Made by a program: the position numbers and the translations under genes | Shown: one piece after another, positions 18,102 through 25,600 of the stretch | How positions within the stretch are numbered: position 1 is the stretch's first letter | Layout: each line of letters opens with the position of its first letter | DNA from: Agrobacterium larrymoorei | GTDB lineage: Bacteria > Pseudomonadota > Alphaproteobacteria > Rhizobiales > Rhizobiaceae | DNA: 64,000 nucleotides | Direction of reading: 5' to 3' | Assembly: GCF_030819275.1 (NCBI RefSeq) | Contig: NZ_JAUTBL010000002.1 | Span: forward strand, 1,242,501 to 1,306,500 | Notes under the pieces: generated by a model | What the model was told of the DNA's origin: nothing | Database searches by the model: none | What the model saw: only the letters and a program-made list of their open reading frames with translations

Positions 18102-18191
18102 TCAGACCGGCGGGTTGACCATCATAAGGCAGGTCACAACCACGAAGCCCAGCAGCGAAATTTCAAGCAAACTGTTTAGGCCGTCACGCAT
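18102..18191 (-). CDS. 29-residue hydrophobic micro-protein
   Basis: A short reverse-strand frame, MRDGLNSLLEISLLGFVVVT then CLMMVNPPV, starting at ATG 18191. A strong GGAGGG site lies 8 bases before it, which is the reason for reporting it. About 18 residues form one membrane helix. It resembles no named family I know. A second 29-residue hydrophobic frame lies 119 bases upstream on the same strand. Confidence 0.45.
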   Translation of the reverse strand: MRDGLNSLLEISLLGFVVVTCLMMVNPPV

Positions 18192-18309
18192 CTCATTACC
18201 CTCCAGATTTCCGTGCCAGGAAAACGTGGAAAACATAACGTAGTTCCGCGACAATGGTGCGAATCTTAATGGACGGTAAAGAAAATGTCTTGAGCCCGTG
18301 CTTTTTTGA

Positions 18310-18399
18310 TCAACCCGTAATGACGAAGGCGATGATAAGATGGCCGACGATGCCGACGACAAGGCAGGTCATCAAAAGCAGGAGCAGGGGCTTTTTCAT
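18310..18399 (-). CDS. Second 29-residue hydrophobic micro-protein
   Basis: Reverse-strand frame MKKPLLLLLMTCLVVGIVGH then LIIAFVITG from ATG 18399. It has a lysine-lysine start and one long membrane helix, the look of a small inner-membrane protein. The ribosome site is weak (AAGACG), so confidence is lower than for the frame at 18102-18191, which has the same length and orientation. Confidence 0.3.
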   Translation of the reverse strand: MKKPLLLLLMTCLVVGIVGHLIIAFVITG

Positions 18400-18488
18400 C
18401 GTCTTACATACTCTTCCAAGCTGAATCAGTCGCCGTCTTCTACGCCCCGCGAGCTTAGGCGTTAAGCCACCTTCTGGCTGTTGCGACA

Positions 18489-18746
18489 TTATGCCTTGAT
18501 ATCGAGGCCAGCCTCAAGCGCAGCCGCAACAAATGCGCGCCGGGCGTCCTCGGGTTTCTTTTTACCCGATCCGACGGCAGCGCAGACGAGGAGAGCTTGA
18601 TCGAGTGCGTCACCGTCTTCAACGGGCCAGTCTTCGATCATCGCCCAAGACGCGGCTTGCGTTGTATCGATGCTGATGTAGTTGCCGGGTTCTTCCAGCG
18701 CGACCAGAACCGGCTTGCTCCATTTCGTGTGCATCTTATCGTCCAT
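18489..18746 (-). CDS. DUF982 domain protein
   Basis: An 85-residue soluble protein matching DUF982, a family found mainly in rhizobia and often in many copies per genome. Typical features are W-S-K-P-V-L-V (residues 9-15), A-A-S-W-A-M-I-E-D-W-P-V (about 31-42), a central L-D-Q-A-L-L-V-C-A-A-V and the ending A-R-R-A-F-V-A-A-A-L-E-A-G. The function is unknown. Start at 18746; an internal ATG at 18731 preceded by GGACGATAAG is possible. Confidence 0.85.
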   Translation of the reverse strand: MDDKMHTKWSKPVLVALEEPGNYISIDTTQAASWAMIEDWPVEDGDALDQALLVCAAVGSGKKKPEDARRAFVAAALEAGLDIKA

Positions 18747-18800
18747 CGCTCTATTCGATCAGAGGATGCGTGTATCCCGTTAGAACGCTGTATTCAACGG

Positions 18801-18908
18801 CCTAAAGCTTACGCGATCTGTCAGATTCGCTCCTTACGCTTTAGGTCTTCGTTTTGTCGCATGTGGTTATCGCAAAACGCTGCATAGTTTTGCTTGGACC
18901 ACGCTTTG
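18801..18908 (+). repeat. RIME-like palindromic intergenic repeat, copy 3
   Basis: Same order of blocks as the copy at 15251: CCTAAAGC boundary, GCGATCTGTCAGATTCGC palindrome, ACGCTTTAGGTC, GTCGCATGTGGTTATCGC core with CAAAAC, and a GCTTTGG end. More diverged than copy 2. Confidence 0.65.
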
Positions 18909-18910
18909 GA

Positions 18911-19213
18911 TCAATCGTCAGGCCCAAAGGTCAGCCAATCGCGAATAATCCTGCGGTCGATGATCTTGATCGAACGATCTGGCTGGATCTGATAGGTCTC
19001 GATCACACGGTCACCGTTCCAGCGCCTGAAATTATGGGTGAAGGTGCTGCCGACAGGCGATTTGGTCAACTTGGTGCGCGGCTGGCCATTATAGGTAATG
19101 CTGCCCGGAATGGGCTCAAGATTGACAGACGAGATTCCCGTCGTGCAGCCTGCAAGCGCTACAGCAAGAACGGAAACTGCGATAAGGGTCTTTGCTTTCA
19201 AGAAGCGCTCCAT
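18911..19213 (-). CDS. Small lipoprotein
   Basis: A 100-residue protein with a lipoprotein signal: M-E-R-F-L-K-A-K then a hydrophobic stretch ending in the lipobox L-A-G-C (Cys22). The mature part has beta-strand character (S-I-T-Y-N-G-Q-P-R-T-K-L-T-K-S-P-V-G-S-T-F-T-H). This looks like a rhizobial hypothetical lipoprotein; the function is unknown. The stop codon lies 3 bases from the RIME-like repeat. Confidence 0.7.
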   Translation of the reverse strand: MERFLKAKTLIAVSVLAVALAGCTTGISSVNLEPIPGSITYNGQPRTKLTKSPVGSTFTHNFRRWNGDRVIETYQIQPDRSIKIIDRRIIRDWLTFGPDD

Positions 19214-19400
19214 TGAATCGGACGGAATGTCATCGCAAATTTATTGTCGTAAACTACGGGCCGGGACGGAGGTTCCTCAAGGTGCGGGAAGCGTAAACCG
19301 TAACAAGATACCTTATCTGGTGATTTTGAAAGTTCCCTATTGCGCGGAAAATGGATTCGTTCTAAATCCCCGCCATCGCTCGACGTGACAGAGCGTGTGA

Positions 19401-19474
19401 GGCCTCGTGGCGGAGTGGTGACGCAGAGGACTGCAAATCCTTGTACCCCGGTTCAATTCCGGGCGAGGCCTCCA
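19401..19474 (+). tRNA. tRNA-Cys (GCA)
   Basis: Acceptor GGCCTCG/CGAGGCC, anticodon arm AGGAC-TGCAAAT-CCTT with anticodon GCA, T arm CCCGG-TTCAATT-CCGGG, discriminator T and encoded CCA. Confidence 0.95.
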
Positions 19475-19565
19475 AAAAGCTCCCACATTACCGATGTAGA
19501 CTTGGTTCTAAAGATTACGCGCCGTGGCGCATCTCGCCGTGATTGTTTCGCTGGCGAGTTTGCAC

Positions 19566-19602
19566 AAAAAAGCCCTGCCGGGCCAGTGACCGCAGCAGGG
19601 CT
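19566..19602 (-). terminator. Rho-independent terminator after the DUF3309 gene
   Basis: Reverse strand AGCCCTGC, a 16-base loop, GCAGGGCT and TTTTTTG. It lies 17 bases after the DUF3309 stop. Confidence 0.8.
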
Positions 19603-19618
19603 CTTGTGGTCCAGCCGA

Positions 19619-19771
19619 TCAGATTCGTCCGAGCAGGACTAGGATCAGCAAGATGACCACCACGAGTCCGATGCCACCCGACGGCCCCCACCCATAATTG
19701 TGATAGCCCCAGCTCGGAAGCGCTCCGATAAGGAATAGAATGAGGACTATAACCAGGATTGTACCGAGCAT
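19619..19771 (-). CDS. DUF3309 micro-protein
   Basis: A 50-residue membrane protein starting MLGTILVIVLILFLIGALP, followed by a glycine/tryptophan/tyrosine loop (S-W-G-Y-H-N-Y-G-W-G-P-S-G-G) and a second hydrophobic segment. This two-helix layout with the central W-G-Y-H motif is the DUF3309 family. The role is unknown; members are common in rhizobia and related soil bacteria. A GGAGGT site before the ATG at 19771 and a terminator behind it support the call. Confidence 0.85.
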   Translation of the reverse strand: MLGTILVIVLILFLIGALPSWGYHNYGWGPSGGIGLVVVILLILVLLGRI

Positions 19772-20013
19772 GTTTACCTCCACCCGTTTATGATGCGTCA
19801 GTAACGCAATAATGATGAGGCGGATAAAAAAGTTCCCGGGCACGGTATCAGAGGATGCGGCCGAGCGAAGCAAACACGCCGAGGCGCAAGACCGTTTCTT
19901 TTTAGTCTACTGATGCATGCTTGTGCTTGAAAGCGCAGGCGGAGCCCATTAAGACGATTAGCAAAATGCGGACACACCTGTCTCCGCCAGGCTTTACTCG
20001 AGGCAAGCACGAC

Positions 20014-20685
20014 ATGATGGATTTTGAAACCGCACGCGCGAAAATGGTGGACGGCCAGGTGCGCACGACCGACGTGACGTCCCATTCGGTGCTCAAGGCG
20101 TTTTTCTCCGTACCGCGTGAGGCCTTCGTTCCAGAAAACGTCAAACAGGTTGCCTACATGGACGAAGATTTGCAGATCTGTCCTGCCAAGGATGGGTTTG
20201 GGGCGCGTTACCTGTTGAAGGCTTCGCCCATCGCCAAGATGCTGCAGCTCGTGGCCGTCACCAAGGATGATTTGGTACTGGAAGTTGGCGGTGCGACAGG
20301 TTACGTTTCCGCGATCCTGTCGGAACTCGCAGGCTCCGTGGTTTCGCTGGAAAGCGATCCGGAACTGTCTGCGAAGGCGAGCGAAACGCTTACCGCACTC
20401 GGTTACGACAATGTGGTCACGGTTTGTGGCCCGCTCGAGCAGGGATATGCTGCCCAGGCACCCTACGATGTGATCTTCATCAATGGCTCTGTTGAGGAAG
20501 TGCCGCAGGCGCTTCTCGACCAACTCGCAGACGGCGGTCGTCTGATTGCTGTCGTGGGTTATGGTAATGCAGCCAAGGTTACCGTTTATCGTCGCGACGG
20601 AAAGGGTATTTCTGCTGCGACCTTCTTCAATGCGTCGCTGAAGCCTCTTCCGGGCTTTGCCAAAGCCAAGCAATTCGTTTTTTAA
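20014..20685 (+). CDS. pcm: Protein-L-isoaspartate O-methyltransferase
   Basis: A 223-residue SAM-dependent methyltransferase that starts repair of isoaspartyl residues in aged proteins. It shows the conserved N-terminal R-A-K-M-V-D-G-Q-V-R-T-T-D-V, the F-V-P block, the SAM-binding V-L-E-V-G-G-A-T-G-Y near residue 90 and F-I-N-G-S-V-E-E-V-P. The usual start is the ATG at 20014; the frame is open 31 codons further up. In many alphaproteobacteria a pcm-type gene stands before tolC and popZ; here popZ follows after 197 bases with no tolC. Confidence 0.9.
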   Translation: MMDFETARAKMVDGQVRTTDVTSHSVLKAFFSVPREAFVPENVKQVAYMDEDLQICPAKDGFGARYLLKASPIAKMLQLVAVTKDDLVLEVGGATGYVSAILSELAGSVVSLESDPELSAKASETLTALGYDNVVTVCGPLEQGYAAQAPYDVIFINGSVEEVPQALLDQLADGGRLIAVVGYGNAAKVTVYRRDGKGISAATFFNASLKPLPGFAKAKQFVF

Positions 20686-20882
20686 ATCGCTCGCAAAAGC
20701 AGATGGTTAACAGATGGCTCGGTTAACGCCGGGCCATTTCTGTTTGCAAATAAAGCTGTGTATCGCGCAAATCGGCCTCCCACATGGATTCTCTTCTGAT
20801 CCCTCGTGCCCTACACTCAAGTTGATTCGGAGCATGCGTATTCTGCTCCGGCCCGTCTTGAACGTGAAAATCGGGGATAAAA

Positions 20883-21827
20883 ATGGCTCAGCCGAGTGTA
20901 GCGCGTGAACCATCCATGGAAGAGATTCTGGCATCGATCCGCAGGATCATCGAAAGCAATGAGCCTGCGCCGTCGAATGGATTTCCAGGTCAGCCAGCGC
21001 CCGAGTTCGAGCTTGGTGATGTAGAGCTGGATGTGGATTTTGCCGAGGATATCTCCGCAGAGATTCCGAGCCCGCCGGCCCATGTTCCACCGGCTGCCAA
21101 TCAGGGCTATGGCGCGCGCCAGTTCAATGATTTCGCGCCTGTTGCCGAAAGAGAGGAACCTGCTGCCGAGAAATCGATGTCGCTCGCCGATGTCGCGGCA
21201 CGCGTCCGTGCAGCGGCAGATCGCAACGCAGCACTGGGGCCGCAGGGTGGACTAGGACAGGGGCAGGGCGCAACCCCAGCACCAGCGGCCGCGCCAGTGC
21301 CCACCCGACCCTCGTTTGAAGCTGAGCGCCCCCAGCCAGTTCAGTCGGCTCGCCCGACGGATGTGCGTCCGCTGATGGCGGCGGTAGCACCGGCACCTCA
21401 GCCTGTTCGGGAAATGCCGACATTCAATCCTCCGCCGCAAGTTTCTGCGCCGGCGCCAGCGCCGCAGCCTGTCCCGGTTTGGGAAACGATGGAACTGCGC
21501 GGCGCGGTTGAAGAACAAGAAAAGCCTGTTTCTCGGGCTGTCGACCTTCGTCAGGAGCCCGTTGCTGAACCTGTCGTTCAGAAAAATGAACCGAAGCTCG
21601 ATCTACCGTTGAACCTGGTATCTGCCGAGGCAAGCGCCCAGATCGCCCGATCCTTCGGCGCTCTCGCTGACGTATTTGACGGCGTGCGCAACCCGACCAT
21701 CGAGACTGTCGCTCAGGATATGCTGCGCCCGATGCTGCAGGAATGGCTGGAAGACAACCTGCCAACGATTGTCGAGCGCATGGTTCGTGAAGAAATCGAG
21801 CGCGTTGCGCGTGGTCCTCGTCGTTGA
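20883..21827 (+). CDS. popZ: Polar organising protein PopZ (DUF2497)
   Basis: A 314-residue PopZ-family protein. The N-terminal helix E-P-S-M-E-E-I-L-A-S-I-R-R-I-I (residues 9-23) is the partner-binding region. A long acidic, proline- and alanine-rich linker follows (about residues 30-240). The C-terminal oligomerisation region (about 245-314) reads N-L-V-S-A-E-A-S-A-Q-I-A-R-S-F-G-A-L and L-R-P-M-L-Q-E-W-L-E-D-N-L-P. PopZ forms a polymer network at the cell pole that anchors ParB/origins; in Agrobacterium it sits at the growing pole. Its length is between Caulobacter PopZ (177) and long rhizobial forms. A very strong terminator follows, so it is not co-transcribed with what lies downstream. 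Confidence 0.93.
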   Translation: MAQPSVAREPSMEEILASIRRIIESNEPAPSNGFPGQPAPEFELGDVELDVDFAEDISAEIPSPPAHVPPAANQGYGARQFNDFAPVAEREEPAAEKSMSLADVAARVRAAADRNAALGPQGGLGQGQGATPAPAAAPVPTRPSFEAERPQPVQSARPTDVRPLMAAVAPAPQPVREMPTFNPPPQVSAPAPAPQPVPVWETMELRGAVEEQEKPVSRAVDLRQEPVAEPVVQKNEPKLDLPLNLVSAEASAQIARSFGALADVFDGVRNPTIETVAQDMLRPMLQEWLEDNLPTIVERMVREEIERVARGPRR

Positions 21828-21912
21828 TGCGCATTGGAGGAAGGCTGCACCTTTCTCCTGATCGTGCCGAGATGAGGTCACCTTGAGGTCATGATGACCT
21901 TTCGTTGATACA

Positions 21913-21958
21913 GAAAGCCGCTGGGGAGATGATCTCCCCAGCGGCTTTCGCTTTTTTT
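21913..21958 (+). terminator. Strong rho-independent terminator after popZ
   Basis: GAAAGCCGCTGGGGAGA, loop TGA, TCTCCCCAGCGGCTTTC, then GCTTTTTTT: a perfect 17-bp stem with a T-run, 85 bases after the popZ stop. Confidence 0.92.
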
Positions 21959-22630
21959 GTGCCTCGTTTGCGCGAGCGCTTCCGCCATCTGTTGCCGCGG
22001 TTTTTTCAGTCTAAACCACTCACCTCTCGCATCGCTGTCGCGCACCGGCGCTTGTGTTGTGAACGTGACCTGTGGTCAGCAAGGGCCAGTCTCTGGAAAT
22101 TCTCACAACGCCTAAACCCTTTAGGAACCGGTCAAGGGCGGAGCGGAGCAAGTGACGTTCGGGTGAAGACTTAAGCCATGCTGGACCTGTGGCAGCGAGC
22201 TGGAAATACCGACCGATCTTCCGGCAGCTGAATGTGTCGGTTCACCGGCTAGAAAATCCTGTAGATCCCGGAAGTACAAAGCGCTCTCAAGACGACAGTC
22301 GGTCTACTCGATAGAGCTATCGGCGAAGTTCTGGATGCTTCCGATCTCCGTTCCCAACATGAGACGTCTTGGTGCCGAGCGCAGCAGAAGAGCGAGAAAC
22401 CGCATCGACGCGACGTAGGCCGCTCCCTAAGTCGAAGGACAGGAAGCGATGAGGGCTAGGGATGCGCTTCCGTAGCAATGCACCAGTGGTCACAAGGGAA
22501 TTGCGAATCACGCGCCGATCTCACGCAGACGAGCCGTTTATTCATTCTGCCTTGATTGCCCCAGGATTGATTGATCGCATCTCGGCTAGATCTTTGTGAA
22601 TGCACATCGGCAGCGGCATTGCTGAACAAA
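21959..22630. other. Gene-free stretch between popZ and gpr
   Basis: About 670 bases with no open frame that has both a ribosome site and a recognisable product. No tRNA, repeat or insertion-sequence end is visible. Base composition is slightly more mixed than in the flanking genes. It may be the decayed remains of former genes; see the finding on the popZ/gpr junction. Confidence 0.5.
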
Positions 22631-22664
22631 TGAAAACGCCCCCGCGGTTGGCGAGGGCGTTTTC
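22631..22664 (-). terminator. Rho-independent terminator after gpr
   Basis: Reverse strand TGAAAACGCCC, a 12-base loop, GGGCGTTTTCA. The stem lies 23 bases past the gpr stop and ends in a T-rich arm. Confidence 0.8.
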
Positions 22665-22686
22665 AAAAGCTTGTGGAAGAGCTTGC

Positions 22687-25600
22687 TTAGCTGAAGCGTC
22701 CGGCGGCGTGGGCCAGCATGGTGTAGACCTTACCGGTATCCGACGTCAGGTATGATTGCGTCACCGTGCGGTCGCGATCCGTGCGGGCAACATCCGCCAG
22801 GAGCTTTTCGAAGTCGGAAATGTAGCGGTCAACCGCGGTGCGGAACTCCGACTCGCGCTCGTACTTGCGCTTGATCTCGTCGAAGGTCTGCTGGCCCTTC
22901 AGTGTGTAGAGACGACGTGTAAAGACGTCGCGCTCACCGCGCTGATAGCGGCCCCACAACTCGACAGATGCGTCGTGATCGATTGCCCGGGCGATATCCA
23001 CGGAAAGCGAATTCAGCGACTCGACGACATGGCGTGGGTTGCGGCTGTCAGCGGCACGTGTCTGCTGCTCAGCGGCAGGCCGGGCTGCCGACGGGGCGGG
23101 TGCCATCGGCGCTGCATTGTCCTGAGCGTCGCGAGAGGCGCCGCGCAGCAGGTCGCTGATCCATCCGCCACCGTCTTCACGGCGCTGAAGCGGGGCGGAA
23201 AGACCAGGCTGCGACGGGGCTGGACGTTGTTCGACGGGCGCGACGTTACGGATGACCGGTGCGGCCGGCTGCTGCTGAACGGGAGCCTGTGTCGCTGCCG
23301 GTGCAGAAAGCGGCTGCTGTTGGGGGCGTGGTTCCGAACGCATCTGTTGAGGCTGCGGGGCGGCCGGCTTGGTGGCCGCGATTGCCCGTGCTGCCGGCTC
23401 GGAGATTTCAAACTGCTGGGTCGAGCGACCCACGAGTTGCGAAATATCTTGTAGTGCCTTGATCTGCTCGGAAACAGCGCGACGCATGGCGGCTGCACTT
23501 TCCTTGGCTTCTTCCGGCAGGTCGAATGCGCCGCGCTTCAGCTCGGCGCGGGTTGCGTCGAGCTCCTGGCGGATATCCTGGCTGGAGCGGCGGATTTCTT
23601 CCGTCGCGCCGGAGAAGCGATTGACTGCGTCCTGTACCGCTTCGCGCAGTGTCTCGCGCATGACTGTTGCCGCTGCGTTTGACTTGTCGGTAGCGCTTTT
23701 GATCAGCTTATCGACGTCAGACAGCGACGACGCGACGCCGTTGCGCAGGCGGCCTGCAAGCTCATCCGAATGCTTCTGCGCCTCGGACATGGTGCCCTCG
23801 ATCGAACGGGCAGCGTCCTGGCTGGCCGCAAGAAGCGCACCGCGCACGTTCTGCGCCGCATTGCGTGCGCGCTGCTCTGTCTCGTCCAGCGAACGACCGA
23901 TATCGTCGAAGGAGGAGTTGAGGTTTTCACGCAAGTTGCCTGCCACTCTGCTTGAGCGTTGTTCGGCCTCGCCCAGCGTTTGCTCGACGACGGACATCAC
24001 GCCACGCATTGAGTTTTCGATTTCCTCAGAGCGCTGCGACAGACCGACGGAGAGCGAACGAAGCGCTTCCTGACGCTCTTCCAGCGTGCCGACGAGATTG
24101 GCCTGCGCGGAGGTGAGAAGCTCTCCTGCCTGCGACAGAACCGAGGAGTGCTCGTCGAAACGCGCTACGATTCCAGCGACCTGAGACAGCGTGGTACCGG
24201 AGACATTGGCCAGACGATCGACCTTGCTCTCTAGCAGGCGGCTGGACGTGGTTATCAGGTCGGATGCGCGCGATGCGGATTCCGAGAAGCTTGTGGTGGC
24301 GCTGTTGAGAGCCACGTCGGCCTGCTTGAATTCCTGCGTAGCGCGCGCCACAGCCACATTCAGACTGTCGGTAGCGCCGTTCACGACATCCGTCATGCTC
24401 GAATGAGTCTGCGACAGCATGTCGGTGCTCTGACGCGTCGCCGCAACCAGCTTATTGGCTGCATCGCTGCTGGCGCGTGCGTAATCGTCGATGGCCTGTT
24501 CCACCATGCCGACCATGCCGCTATTGGTTTCCGACAGCAGGCTTGCGCTCTGCTGAGCCGCAGTAACGATCTTCTCGGCTGCTTCTTGGCCGACGACGGA
24601 ATATTCGTTGACGATCGGCTTTGCCTTCTCCTCGATGAGGCGGGACAGTTCGGCAGAACGGCTTGCCAGCATGGAGTTGAGTTCGCGGGTACGGCTGTCG
24701 AGCGTATGGCGGATAGACTCGCCACGCGCATCAAGGGCGCTTTCGACATTGGTCAGCGTCTCGGAGATGGCACCGACCTGCGTGCGAACGACCGCTTCTG
24801 CTTCCGCAACCTTGTTGACGATGGCGTTGCCAGCGTCAGAGAAGGTTTGCGCAACCGCGGCGGCTTGGCCCGAGAGCCTGCTCTGTGCGTCTGAGATACG
24901 ACCGACGATCTCATCTGAACGTTGTTCGACAGTACGAGTGAACTCGTCATTGCGGGCCTTGATCTGATCGGCGAATTCGAGACCGGTCTTACCGATGAAC
25001 TCGGTCGAGCGGACTGCCTCATGATCGATACTCTGAGCCGCGTCAGCCACCGCATCGCGAAGGCTGCGAGCAAGACCAGAGGCTTTACCCTCAATCGTGC
25101 GGTTGACGTTTTCGAGACCGACGTTAAGCGCGCGATCCATCGTGCCGAGACGCTCGTCAATCCGAGCCGTACCCGTAATGAACACGCCTTCGATCTTCTG
25201 CGTGGCGTCGTCAAGCGTTGCATTGACGTTGCTCAGATCGGACTGAAGCTTGCCATGCAGGGCTTCGATATTGTTTTCCAGCCGAGCGCCGGTTTCACCG
25301 AGACGGTTGGAGACGGTGTTGACGGAGTTTTCGATACGCGAGGTCAGCGATTCCGATGCAGTATCGATCGTCCGCTGCAGAACCTCCTGCTGCGTCTCGA
25401 AGGACATTTCCAGCATGCTTGTGCTGGAAGCGACGGTGGTCGCAAGCGACATCGTCTGCTCGGACAGAAGATCGCCAAGCTGTTCCTTGGCAGAGCCCAA
25501 TGTCTCCGACAGAGCGGAATGATGCTGATCCAAGGTGCTGCGGATGGCTTCGTGCGATGTCTGGAGATTGTTTTCCAGACGCTGGACGCCGCTCTCCATC

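Noticed and set aside
22317..22511. 64-codon reverse frame in the popZ/gpr gap
   Set aside because: No ribosome site, no similarity to a known family and unusual composition; treated as chance.
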